From Stomorhina lunata (Eukaryota > Arthropoda > Insecta > Diptera > Rhiniidae): 64,000 bases of DNA. Below are positions 10,920 through 22,654 of the stretch, in pieces. The notes beneath the pieces were generated by a model, which was given only the letters and a program-made list of their open reading frames with translations, searched no databases and was not told the origin of the DNA. The translations under genes and the position numbers were made by a program. Within the stretch, counting starts at the first letter, position 1. Every line of letters starts with the position of its first letter. The DNA is taken from positions 74,644,629 to 74,708,628 of the forward strand of contig OW121741.1 of assembly GCA_933228675.1 (NCBI GenBank), given 5' to 3'.

Positions 10920-12443
10920 TAGGGCGTCTCGAAAAAATAAAGTTCGCCGTACACCATCGAATATAAAGCATTGCTATGAGGCAGTTTCGAAAATTTTTTT
11001 TTAAATTTTTTTCGTCGCACATTGGGATCGCCAAAATACATTTTTCGTTATATCTTCGGCATTTACAGTCGGATCTCGAAGTGTGATATATCGATGTTTT
11101 TGTCTCGAGGAGGCCAACATTTTTCTTTAATAGTCATTATTCTCAGGTATCCGGTTCTAGTATTTATCTATCAGACCCCTGTTCAAAAAAATTCTGAAAT
11201 TGTGGACCGGGTGGAAAAAGTAAACATTATTTTCTATGGGCAGACGAAGCATTTATTGAACGTCGTCCGGCAATTGATGAACCCAAGATATATCATCTAT
11301 TGGAATTGCTTGAGGTTGGATTTTACAAGAACCAGAATGGCGGATAAAATAAAAGCGGAGAGTTCGGGAGGCTGTTGTTTATTTAAATTAATTTTTATTA
11401 GTTTATAATTAAATTAAATACAACGCGATTAAATGTTATACAGACACAGACGAAATTCAAACAATTATTTCGTGGATAAAACGAATAGCAAGACAAACTA
11501 AGAGACTGTTTGGGTATTTACACTGTGAATTTTTACATGATATTTTTTCACAATTTTAAATAAATACTACAACGGATATCTGAGATCAATGATTATTATC
11601 AAAAAAAAAAAAAAAAACTAGAAGAATGTACTTGAGGTCAATGATTATAAAACTAAACTTAATTATTTTCACAGCTTATCTATGCCTTTAAACAGACACT
11701 GAACATTTTGTTCATGTAGTACATTAATCTGCCTTGGCTGTCACTGGTGAGCAACCCATGGGCCACATTTTTTCAGAACTTGAAAACCGTCAAAAATACA
11801 GCAAACTTGGATCTTTTCAAAACATAATTGATTAAAAGATTTAAAATTTTTATAATTCTTGTTGTATGAGTTAAAATATCTTGGGTAGGTACTATGTAGA
11901 AGAATGTATTTAAGGTCAATGATTAATATCGCAAAACATTGGCCTTCGTTAGACTAAAACATCGATATATTACACTTTAAGATCCGACAGTAAATGGCGA
12001 AGATATAACGAAAAATGTATTTTGGCGATCCCTATGTGCGGCAAAATAAGAAATGCCTTGTTTGTAATAGATCGGTTTGAAAAATCGAAAAACTTCCTTA
12101 GTAAAAGTTTAACGATTTTTTAAGAGCTTCAATTTTCTGATATTAGGGTGGTACATTAGGGTAGTAGGAACAGGGGTCTGATAGATAAATACTAGAACCG
12201 GATACCCAAGATTAATGACTATTAATGAAAAATGTTGGCCTCCTCGAGACAAAAACATCGATATATCACACTTCGAGATCCGACTGTAAATGCCGAAGAT
12301 ATAACGAAAAATGTATTTTGGCGACCCAATGTGCAACGAAAAAAATTAAAAAAAAAATTTTCGAAACTCTCTCATAGCAATGCTTTATATTCGATGGTGT
12401 ACGGCGAACTTTATTTTTTCCCCATATAAGTCGAGACGCTCTA
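10920..12443. mobile_element. hAT-like non-autonomous element with 8-bp target duplication
   Basis: The ends are TAGGGCGTCTCG and, inverted, TAGAGCGTCTCG. They are flanked by a perfect 8-bp direct repeat GTGACCAG (10912-10919 and 12444-12451). The inverted repeats run inward about 270-290 bp on each side, through GTTCGCCGTACACCATCG to CGGTTCTAGTATTTATC. A third, diverged partial copy of this repeat lies at about 11935-12045. Eight-base duplications are typical of the hAT superfamily. No transposase is present. The intact C copies give the empty-site context. Confidence 0.85.
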
Positions 12444-12488
12444 GTGACCAGTTATCAGAGTACTTGCCATTACCAAAGTTTGGCTGGG

Positions 12489-14349
12489 TTAGTTTGCCTT
12501 TACTTTTTCTCTAAGTGTTCTCCACTCCAAATCTATCTAAACATGTACTAACTTGTATTTACTCACACTTCTATTGTATTCAAACAAAACCCTATTGTTG
12601 ATTTTTCTTTTAAAACCAAAAAAAAATCAAAAATTAGAGTTAAGTTGGATTGTTCTCTACAGAGAGATCAAGTTATTGTCTGACTTCCTGTAGATTTTCT
12701 TTCATTAAACTTTTGTTCTTCATGTGTGTATGTGTGAGTGACTGAGTGTATGTGTGTGTGTGTATGTATATCTGGTATTCCTTTCTATTTACTACTTCAG
12801 TTGCAGCAGCATCTTAAAAATCCTTTGCATCATCTTTATCTTTATGTTCCTCGTATTGTTATTTATTGTAATGGGCCGCATGCCAAACCCAAATATAGTT
12901 AAAGTTTTTTGTTCTATCGGCTTCTGGTTGCATTCTCTTTATACCAATTTTGGTTTTTTAAACATTTAGATTTCAGCTAAAGACTATTAAGTTGTTGAAT
13001 TTTTTATTGCCAAAATGTATTTTTTAAAGGCAATCATTTTGTTGAATTCCCCCTGAATGCCGCGAATTTTTCTTTAAGCTTTAAGTCTTCATTTAGATAA
13101 CATTTGTCTAGAAATGCAAGGGAAGGCAATAAACTATGTAATGGTCATTTGTAGTTACACCCTTAAGGTGGGTCCCCTAAAAACTTTTGGCTCGTACCAT
13201 GAACTTCCTGTTTCTTGCTTTCTTCGTCCTTTTCGTTGTGATTAGTCAGGTTTAAGGTTTTATTAACTTCCTTAACGTAAATTATACGCCTTAACTTGGT
13301 TGAACGAGTATAAGTTTTTTTTTTATTTTCTTTATTCATTGCTTTTAGTTTTTATGACTATCTTTGAACTGTTATTACCTGATACGTTTTTTTTTCTTCG
13401 TGTTCATGTTCTTTCGTTTTTATAATTTCTTTTCGTTAAATTTTTATTTAATTTCAATTTATTCACACTTTTCATGTTCTTAAATGTTTGAGCTTTTTCG
13501 TGCAAAGTAAATCAGATTTAGAGAACGTAGAAATGATAGGTTTTTAATGATTTCATTACATGCAATTTGTGTTTAATCTGGTGTGTCCTTTTCGGGACAC
13601 AACTCTAGTTGGAAAATTTTAAGGAAATTGCAAAAGGATTGAATTATAAAATACTGTAATAAACGACAGATATTCTTAAATCTGTGGCAATACTTGATAA
13701 TGGCTTATGTTGACATAAGTGCTTTTTAATTTTTTACATATTCTTTTTATCTTATTCAAGATCTATCACTCAGTCACTCATTTCAAGTATAAAATTTCAT
13801 TATTAACAAAGCTAACTTTTTTATAGAAATCCCTTTATCTTTTTAGACAAAATCCTTTATTTCTCAAAGCACGAAATTTCGACTTATGTCATTATTATTT
13901 ATTGCCACAGAAATAATAGTTTCTTTTACTTTGAAGTTCAAAATTTCCAAGTTTTTTCTTAAATGCTTTTATAAACTATAATTTAAATTATGAAAGACTT
14001 ATTATAGGAATTTTATATGAAAAATTTGATTTTTGAGCATAACATTATTTTTGGTTTATAAATGAAGGGGTTTACAATTTATCTAAAAATATTGATTGGC
14101 CTTTAAGTCGACTCAGAACTTCAATCAACTTCAAAAATTGAAGTTTCTATTCCTATTAGGAACTTAGAATTGAGAAAAGACTTAAATTTTTCTATTAATT
14201 TCTTAATTATGAAGTAGTGGAATCTTAAGATGTTGACCCATTAATTGGTGAGACGCTTTGTTCAAAGTGATTTTTTTTTCTACATTAACGAAAATAAAAA
14301 TTCAAATAAAGTTACTGCCACACAGTTAGACCATAAAATTTAGCATGTT
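12489..14349. other. Non-coding stretch
   Basis: No gene is recognised. A TG-rich microsatellite lies at about 12722-12772, and several long T runs occur between 13310 and 13450. A 7-bp stem TGTGTCC/GGACACA occurs near 13582-13602. Confidence 0.5.
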
Positions 14350-14720
14350 TAGAATATATAATATGACTAGATGTACACTTCGCGCGTTGCTGCTCCACTA
14401 ACTAAAATAAGTTTAAAGATTTTATAAAAATATCCAATTAATTTTGAATAATTTTATTGATTTTGTCCGACCAACACATGACCAAATGCATAGTTGACGA
14501 TTCAATTTATTTTGGCGCCATCTGGCAAAAATTAGTCGAACCAACTTTCAAAACTTCGTCAGCTCATGCACAAAAACTTTGCTTAAGTTTATGAAATAAT
14601 CAAATGCATATACTTAGTTTACAATTAATTTTTAACAATTTCAGTGGCGCCATCTATCGGAAATTAATGGAAACCGTTTAGAAACCTCCGTCTAATCATG
14701 AACCGCAAATGCATTAGTTA
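14350..14720 (-). repeat. Diverged fragment of repeat family H
   Basis: The sequence keeps H landmarks in the reverse orientation: TTGATTTTGTCCGACCAACA, GGCGCCATCTGGC, CAACTTTCAAAACTTCGTC, and a second GTGGCGCCATCTATCGG. It is more diverged than the other copies and lacks both ends. Confidence 0.65.
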
Positions 14721-14817
14721 GAGAAGTTTTACGTAGCCTAATACTCAATAACCAGTGGCTAGCTGAGTTATGAGGTGAACCGCCGATTTTTTTTTTTTTG
14801 AAAATTCATTTTTTTTC

Positions 14818-14895
14818 AATTGAGTCTGCCCGGGGATTGAACTTGGGACATCTGGTATGCTAGGCGGATGACTATCCTGCTATACCACGACAGTT
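14818..14895 (-). other. tRNA-like pseudo-module
   Basis: On the minus strand, GTCGTGGTATAGCAGGATAG (A-box-like) is followed by CATCCGCCTAGCATACC and CCAAGTTCAATCCCCGGG (B-box-like AGTTCAATCC). The acceptor and T stems pair poorly. It is probably a decayed tRNA copy or SINE head rather than a tRNA gene. Confidence 0.4.
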
Positions 14896-15980
14896 CACGT
14901 TAGATAGTTTACATAGTTCTGATAATATCCGACGATGACATCATGTTTGTGAACCAGAGGCCCAAGTTCGAGATACAGAGATCCAAATTTGAAATTATAG
15001 AAAAAATTTACCGATTTTTTCAGGTTTTGGTCCTTTCAAGTTAATTTCTTAAATACACTCAGAAAAAAGACATGTACTAAATTTGAGGAAAAAAAATTCC
15101 TATTTTTATGGAAAAAAATTTCCTCATTCAGAGTAAATTTTTACTCAAAACTAGGAAAAATTATTACAGTCTAGTAAAAAATACTACATTTAAATAAAAA
15201 ATGTATAGTTCATATACTAAAATTTAGTTAATATTTTTCCATAAAAAAATTGCATGATTTTTGTTAAATATTATTTATTTTAGGGAAATTTTTGTTAAAA
15301 GCTAGTAAATATGTCCAAGATTTTAGTTCATCATATCGTAAAACAAGGAAATATTTAGTTTATTTCAAAAAAATTTAATTAGTAAATGATTTACTCAAAA
15401 ATAGTTCATAAAATTGTACTTACTTAAAATCTGGAAGTTGTTGTCATAAATTTAAGTTCATTATTTTCCTAATTACTAAAAAGTTATACTTAAATTTAGA
15501 AAATTTTTCTCAAAAAAAGAAAAATTTATTTAAAATTAGTTAAGATAAATTACAACGTCCAATAGTATAAAATTTTGTTTTAATAAGTATAATTGTAATA
15601 ATTTATTGAAAGTTATATATTTGTATTTAGGACAATTTTCCTAAAAATTGTTCAGATAAATCAAAATAAATCATGTTTAAATTTATGAAGTAATTAGGAA
15701 ATTTTTAATAAATTCTTAAAAGTTATATGCCTATATTTAAGAAAAATTTCCTAAAAATTAGTTCATATATGAAAAATAAATGTCAATAAATTATTTTCAT
15801 TTATAATTTATTTTCAATTTTAGTCCGTGTTAGTTTGTTTTACAAATTTCGTTATAAACCGCGTTGTTTTGTGATATTTGTGATTTAAAAAATATTTGTG
15901 TTGTGTAAAATTAAAGCGGGAGGTATGAAAATATGAAATTATAGCTGTAATTTAAATCATAACACTAAATTCTTTTTTAG

Positions 15981-16046
15981 CAGTGAGGGTATTCTAACGG
16001 ACATTTCATAATGTTCTCGATATTTCTCCGATATGTCCATATAATG
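15981..16046 (+). other. Possible short exon inside the CACTC element
   Basis: A donor-like AG|GTATGA at 15923 and a pyrimidine-rich acceptor TTCTTTTTTAG ending at 15980 would define an intron. The segment that follows contains an ATG at 16011 and ends at a strong donor GTAAGT (16047). Read through, it gives only about a dozen codons. It may be a remnant 5' leader and first coding exon of the autonomous element. There is no homology support. Confidence 0.25.
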
Positions 16047-16149
16047 GTAAGTCTATTCATTTCTTATACATTATGACTTTTTAATTAAATATTTGTGTTT
16101 GTTATCTTCGGCAAAAGTGCTACTTGGCAGGATTATTTGGCTGATGACC

Positions 16150-16890
16150 GGGAAGGCAATGATAGGGCCTAAACAAAAGAAGCTCGGTTACTGAAACTTG
16201 GCAAACACATTCATCACTTCTTGGAAAATTTTGTAATTGAAATTGTGCGAAATCGGTTTACATCTGACCATAGCTCCCGTATAACCTTGCAAATTATAAC
16301 AGGTATGTTGATAAAATTTTGTGTATAGAAGTTTTATACAAGCACTAGGCAGAATATAAAATTTCATCGAAATCGGACCATATTTAAAAGTAGCTCCCAT
16401 ACAAAACACTTATGAAAGCGTCCTAAATTCCACTTAAAATATACTTAGATGTCAATAAATGATAAACCTCAATAGCAAATTTACGAAAACATAAAAATAC
16501 CAAAATAAGGTAATAATAAAAGCCAGATAGCGCCTTAACAAAATCAGGTAGATGGACAAAATTTTACAAAAGTATTTTCGATATCTTGAAAAAGTTTTGT
16601 ATGCACCTACAAAATCAGATAACTATCAATCAATGTGAAGTCCTTACTTTATATACAGTGAATGCATAAGGAACAAAATATATGGACCTGCCGTATTACT
16701 ATCAACATGTTTGGCCTTACCACATATTACGCACAACAAAAATTTTTTAACAGCTTATTAATGTAAAACTAAAACAGGTTATAAGACAAAATTTTTGGCA
16801 AAGTAAATACTAGGGAAACCATTTTGATACTTTTAAATGTTGAACTATAAAATTACTGCAACCGAAGTTATTCCAAAGATTTCACAAATT
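16150..16890 (+). repeat. Decayed copy of repeat family P
   Basis: P landmarks appear in order: CTGAAACTTGGCAAACACAT, TTTACATCTGACCATAGCTC, GTATAGAAGTTTTATACAAG, ATTTCATCGAAATCGG, TTAATGTAAAACTAAAACAG and TGAACTATAAAATTACTGCA. Both termini and the end hairpin are missing. It lies within the CACTC element. Confidence 0.65.
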
Positions 16891-19603
16891 TGATCGAATT
16901 TGAATCACATTTACAGATTGTTGTCAACATTTTGAGCCGAGGTTCCACTTCAAATGAAAAAAGTCAACGGACTTTTTGTTAATAAACTTTTTGAAGAACC
17001 ATGTAAGTGATGCCCTTAGAATACTGTTTCATCAGTTTTATATTAGGGTGGGTCGCTTTTTATTGTTTGCCAGGAGGTTGTTATATACATAGTAAATATC
17101 ATAGTTCAACATCAAATTAAAAAAAAAGTGACTTAAGTAACCCCAACAGCGATTTTCTTAATGTAGAGTTATTGGATTTAGTTAAATTTTTTTTTATTAT
17201 AAAAAATTAATGGACAAGTTTTTAAGGTAAATACATTTTCAAATTGAGCTTTTGCGTAATGCATTGATAATTATCTAAAATTAAAAAAATCGTATATGTG
17301 TTTTAAAGTAACAGTTAATTATAGCGCTTACAGTAAGGGACAGAACTTAACACGTTATTTATTAATACAAAATCGAAATAATTTTAGGTAAAATTCAAAA
17401 GTCATTGTTTTGTAAAATTTTGTTCCTTTAGCCAAACACTTTTATTAGCTCATGTTCATTGGCCGTCATGGTCAGATGGACGAATATAAACCGAACCGGT
17501 TTAGATTGTCGGCAATGGATACAGGTTGATAAAAGTGTTGGGCTTTAGAAACGAAATTTATACCAATCAACGAATTTTCACATTTAATATAATTAAATTT
17601 TAAATTTTATTTACTTGAATTTTTTCGATTTAGTAATAATAAAAATAAATAATGTAATTTATTGGTTATTAGTTAAAAAGTTTGTTTTTATATGTGTAGA
17701 ACACAAACATTTTTAATTTTATGTCTCTAACTGTATGCTCTAAATAAAAGATATTTGAATATATATATTAAACACCTATACCATATTTTATATTTTTTGC
17801 AAAATGATCTTTGATTAGTTAAATTGGGAAGTCTAAGGACCTCTAGTGTTCCGTAGCCAAAGATGCCGTGTGTCACGAAGAGCGTCCCTTCCATTTTATT
17901 TTACCAAAAAAATATCAATTTGACTATAAAAAGGCTTTCATATTTTTCAATGTATTATACTGCAGTTAATTCTGAAGTACGATTTTTTTATTTATTTACC
18001 TTATAAAATTTGTCTTCATTAATAAATATATTTATATAAATCAATATCTATTTTCCATTAACTCCCACTTTGAACCAAAATGCTTATGTTTATATTGCAT
18101 TTTCAAATAAATTAGTTCTTAAACTTGTAAAATAAGATCAAATATTTAATGGCAAAGAAAGGGTAATGAAAAAAAACTTTCTCAAATACGAATGGGGGGA
18201 AATTACAAAACTACTTCTCCAATTTAATTTCTATGACTTTAAATTTTTTATTTAAGTTGTTATTGATTGAAATTCCCCTAATGCAATCTCAATAACAATT
18301 TTAGTCACATATTTTTTCGTTACGGAAAGCATTTCTTCGGGAAAGTTAAGGTTAAATTTTTAAAAAATAGGCTGCACTGTAATTAATACTTACATATATC
18401 TAAGTAAATGTATAAATTTATATATATTTTAATATTATTTCTTATTTAATTATGAATATGTATTTATGTTATATATTTTTGTACAATTATGAAAAACATT
18501 AATAAAAATACTTTTTACCATTTTTTTGTAGTTTTACTTTAAAGAGGGAATAAATATTTTTTAGAAAATAATTTTACTTAATTTTAGTACTTTTTTCTAT
18601 AATTTAGGAAATAAATAATTTAGATAAGTATATAATTTACTGAAAACTAGAAAAAAGTTTTATTACTTTAGGAAATATTTCAATACTGGGAATGAATATT
18701 TTACTATAAATAAGTATTAAACTTATTTATTTTCTGACTGTTTTTCTCACTTTTAAGGAAAATATTTCCTAAAAATTATAAATTTTTTATAAGATCAAAA
18801 TAAATAATTTACTGAATTTTAGTAATCTTTTTCTACTATCGTAGAAAATTTGAACAAGTTTATTGCAGTTTTTACTTGTTTTAAGTAAAAATAAATTATC
18901 TTTTAACTAAAATGAAGGAAAATTTTCCTTATTTATAGCATTGATAAATATTTATCTGAACTAAATTAAAGGAAATATTTAGTTGTTTTTAAGAAGTTTT
19001 CAGATAAAATATAAACTAAATTATGGTAATTTCTTTCCTAGTTTTTAGTTAAATTTTGTTTGATTTTAGTAAAAATTTGTTCAATATAAGAAATTTTGTC
19101 AAAAACTTAAGGAAATGTTTTTCTTGAAATTAAGGAATTTTTTTACTTAATTGCTGTAAAAAACGGCTTTGGCGCCATACGACAACCATTTTTTCCTCAA
19201 ATTTAGTAAATTTTCCTAAATTTTAGTTCATTTTTTTTCTGAGTGTATAAATAATAATTCTTTTAGTTTCATCACCGACATGCCAGGTCTATAAGAACAT
19301 TTTTCACTCAAAAAGATTCGGATCGGTGCAAAAATGACAATGCTACAGAAGAACAATTGAATTATGCCACTATTCAAATTTTATAAAATCAAGAATAAAA
19401 ACCTAAAACAAGTAAACGGACAAAACTTTAGTAACAAAAAATATTAAAAATTTGTAAGAAAAGAATAGTGGGTTAATTCACTAAATCATCTATATTTTTC
19501 TTGTTTTCTAGCCAATCTGCGTCTTTATGAACACAGTATGTTTGTAATGAAATACATTTATATTATCTTATATTCTTAAACGAGCAATAATTGTATATAT
19601 ATA

Positions 19604-22600
19604 TTAGGGTGACAATGAAATATATGGGAAAAATTTTTTTCCAGAATTTTAAACAAAAATGTGAAGATTCTTTTGCCACTTGGTCTAAAACATACTTGCT
19701 GAAAATTTGAGCCAAATCGGATAACTCTATCCCGTGCACCTTTGAGGTCAAAGTTCAAATTTTGGGAAATATAGTGTATTCGCCTATATTAGAGCTAAAA
19801 AAATAGCTTTTCGATATGAATTATACCGAAATCCAATGGGATTAATGTGCCACATAGTGTAGAACTTGCATGCTGAAAATATTAGCCGAATCGGGTAACT
19901 CTATGCCGTGCACCTTTGAGGTCAAAGTTCAAATTTTGGGAAATTCTGTATATTTAACTATAATTGATTTAAAAATATCGTTTTTTTAAGTATATTCATT
20001 TAAATTGTTCAGAAACTGGATGTTTAGATATTTCTAAAAGTATTCTGAAATATTATGAGTAAATTTAACCCTTTTTTGCAACGGCTAGTTATTTCTAAAA
20101 ACGAAAAACTGAAATTTTAAAACCAATATTTAAAAATATATATTTATGTGAATGTTTTTCGTATAGAAGCAAAAGTAGTATATTTTAATTAGAATAAAAA
20201 TATGTTTTTAATATAAAAAGTAAGGCAACTTCAGAGGTCTTTTCCGGTAAGTTTGATTAAATGTAATCATTTCTTAAATTATTTAAATTCGCATGCTTCG
20301 TATATTGCTGTCGATAGTTTTGAACAACCTAAAAAGAAACACAATAATTATTTAAATGTAAATTAGTTAAATTTAAATATAACTTACTTTGAATAAATAC
20401 TGTCGCTGCTGTTCATCTTTTGTGATCTTCTCATGATAATCTTCAACAAGCTTAATACCTCGTTCAGCGCAGTCATTAACAACCTTTAGTTTTTGAATAA
20501 TAAATTTTCCTTTTCTATAATCTTCACAATCTTTCCAGCTACTTGAGTCTTTTTGTAAAAAATCCATTGAAATTTGGAATCTCTTGAAAACACTTTTCGT
20601 ATTTTTGGATACAAGTTCAATCAAAATTGATGAATTATCTTTAGCGAAGAAAGTATTAAGATTTTCTTTTTTAATTAAAAACTTTTTCAAAATTTCTTCC
20701 TCCTCAAGGTTTTCTTCTTCCATAAAAGTCAAAATTTTTTTAGCCATTTTGTTTTTTGTTTCAAAATCTATTCTATCATCGAATAAACTGAATGCTACGC
20801 ATTCTTCATTAAGGTAATATAGATGATTAATAAACTTTTTTATGGCTCCATCAGCAATTTGTGCATTTATTTTCTTATAATCTTCTAAATTTCTCAAAAA
20901 TAATATGTCGTTTAAGAGAGCTTGCTCCGCTTTATCAGAATTGAACCAGAAAAATGCATAGCACTTTATAACAAAACCTGCAACTTCAACTAGACCATTT
21001 ATTTCCAATTCTGTGATTTCTGGGAATTGATTGCGAAACATCAATATCTTAAGGCAATATATTCCCTTAGCCATCCATCTAGCTAAATGAAGAGCACCGG
21101 GTTTAAAAAATTTTATCCCACTAGGAGGACTTCCACCCAGAAATATGATAATCAATTCCAGGAACTCTTTGTAGTCATTTCGTGGAAAGTCCTCTTTAAC
21201 TTTTATATTTGCAAAATCTAAAATTTTAGCGCAATCATCACCTACTATTTCTTTTATTCGAGGTATTGCTAATCCCGTCATATACTCATCCTTTTTTACG
21301 TTTGACCATTGTTTTTTGAATTTTTTAAATAAGCTGACTTCTGGGCCAGTCGAAGAACAAATTTTTGTTTCGTTAAAAACAGCTGCTAAAACTATTTCAA
21401 ACACATGGTGTCTGCATCCTAGGAACAAAATGTCTCTACGTATTTTTTTTTCTAATATATTGCAGGCCCCTTTAAATTTGCCAGTGTTTGAGGCGGTTGT
21501 GTCAAAGACAAATGCCTCGATTCTATCCAAAACTTGATAGTCTTCTAATGAATCATATACTGCAGATGCTATTTCAACGCCAGTTCCAGCCGGTATATCA
21601 GGAATATTAATTATTTGTTCAAAATCGGGAGCGGTTGCAATTATTGACAGTCGGTCTTCGTTTTTTCCTGATATGCCAGATAACAGTTTTGTATCCCAGT
21701 GTATCGTTAGTGGCTGAGTATTGGATTGAAGTTTTAACCCGATTCGAGTACTATTTGCTGATGAATAGACGTGCGGTTTATAACATACTCTGATGAGTTT
21801 AATCCAACTGCATCCAAAACTGCAATAAGCAAGTGAACAGTATCGCTAGAGCTTAATTTTAATTTATCTAAAACTGCAGCAAGTCTCGGCGTTAAAATTT
21901 CTTTACATGGCCTTTTTGTGTTTGAAGTATTTTGTTTTTGTGAACTATTGAAAGTATCAGGACAACTCGTGGTCATTGGGTCCATTATATGATCATTAGC
22001 TTCCGTAGATTCACCGTTTTCTGATCGGTTTGTGTCTACACCAACTGATAAAAATCATGTTTTACAGGGGTTGAGGTCTGCACTAACAGGTTACATAGTA
22101 TATCACCTTTTTTAAATGTTGTATTTAAAGCTAAGAAATTCGGTCGTCTTGACCCCCGTAGCAAAAAAGGGTTAATTTACTCATAATATTTCAGAATACT
22201 TTTAGAAATATCTAAAACATCCAGTTTCTGAACAATTTAAATGAATATACTTAAAAAAACGATATTTTTAAATCAATTATAGTTAAATATACAGAATTTC
22301 CCAAAATTTGAACTTTGACCTCAAAGGTGCACGGCATAGAGTTACCCGATTCGACTAATATTTTCAGCATGCAAGTTCTACACTATGTGGCACATTAATC
22401 CCATTGGATTTCGGTATAATTCATATCGAAAAGCTATTTTTTTAGCTCTAATATAGGCGAATACACTATATTTCCCAAAATTTGAACTTTGACCTCAAAG
22501 GTGCACGGGATAGAGTTATCCGATTTGGCTCAAATTTTCAGCAAGTATGTTTTAGACCAAGTGGCAAAAGAATCTTCACATTTATCATCAAAAATCCAAA

Positions 22601-22623
22601 GTTCATTTTTCATTGTCACCCTA

Positions 22624-22624
<1 letters not shown>
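19604..22624 (-). mobile_element. DNA transposon B (TTAGGGTGACAATG ends, 470-bp inverted repeats)
   Basis: This is a 3021-bp element with long terminal inverted repeats (19604 to about 20084, and about 22156 to 22624) that are nearly identical. Each contains a roughly 60-bp block (GTGCACCTTTGAGGTCAAAG context) that occurs twice per arm. The flanks are TA repeats, compatible with TATATA duplication but not decisive. Between the arms lies a transposase pseudogene on the minus strand related to that of element A. The first five terminal bases, TTAGG, are shared with A. Confidence 0.85.
20257..21985 (-). pseudogene. Transposase of transposon B, frameshifted, with a short intron
   Basis: Translation starts at an ATG at 21983-21985 (MDPMTTSCPD...) and runs through KRPCKEILTPRLAAVLDKLK to a stop at 21734. 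The neighbouring frame, open from about 21845, carries the same protein onward (TIHWDTKLLSG, then FDTTASNTG at about 21500). A single-base frameshift at about 21740-21765 therefore separates the two. CRHHVFEIVL gives a CxHH motif; ARWMAKGIYCLKI and DCAERGIKLVEDY follow. The last exon is joined over a probable 69-bp intron (donor GTAAGT at 20397 downward, acceptor TTTCTTTTTAG at 20329), adding VVQNYRQQYTKHA up to TAA at 20257. The unspliced frame would stop at 20373. The core is otherwise open for about 480 codons, so decay is recent. Confidence 0.75.

Positions 22625-22650
<26 letters not shown>
22625..22650. repeat. (TA)n tract at the transposon B / H junction
   Basis: A pure TA run directly follows the CCCTAA end of transposon B and precedes the H body. 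It is the remaining half of the TA tract that B entered. Confidence 0.8.

Positions 22651-22654
<4 letters not shown>

Larger units (their letters stand above)
9678..12488 (+). mobile_element. Element C, copy 1 (CCCAG ends), interrupted
   Basis: The element is bounded by CCCAGTAAAACTTTTCATTA and, at the right, by the reverse complement of a CCCAGC...AAACTTTGGTAATGG end. Copies at 48463-49733 and 50094-51391 define the roughly 1.27-kb unit. This copy is longer because a 1524-bp element sits at 10920-12443. It carries two tRNA-like modules on the minus strand and a GTTGTTG/CAACAAC run. No convincing ORF or target duplication is seen, so its class is open. Confidence 0.75.
15056..19245. mobile_element. 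4.2-kb element with CACTCAGAAAAAA inverted ends
   Basis: The terminal inverted repeats CACTCAGAAAAAA (left) and its complement ending GAGTG (right) extend into a second shared block (TACTAAATTTGAGGAAAA). TA flanks both ends, so a 2-bp TA duplication is possible. Both flanks hold degenerate short repeats built from TTTTCCTAAAAATTAGTTCA (about 15060-15800 and 18500-19230). The middle has an exon-like segment (15981-16046) and a decayed P repeat (about 16150-16890) but no transposase. CACT-type ends occur in CACTA/CMC elements; assignment is uncertain. Confidence 0.65.

Noticed and set aside
17043..17065. TTAGGGTGGG motif as the start of another B-like transposon
   Set aside because: No inverted partner was found nearby; the same holds for TTAGGGTG at about 12143 and 38157.
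20584..20817. Plus-strand ORF over the B transposase
   Set aside because: It is antisense to the coding frame and has no independent support.
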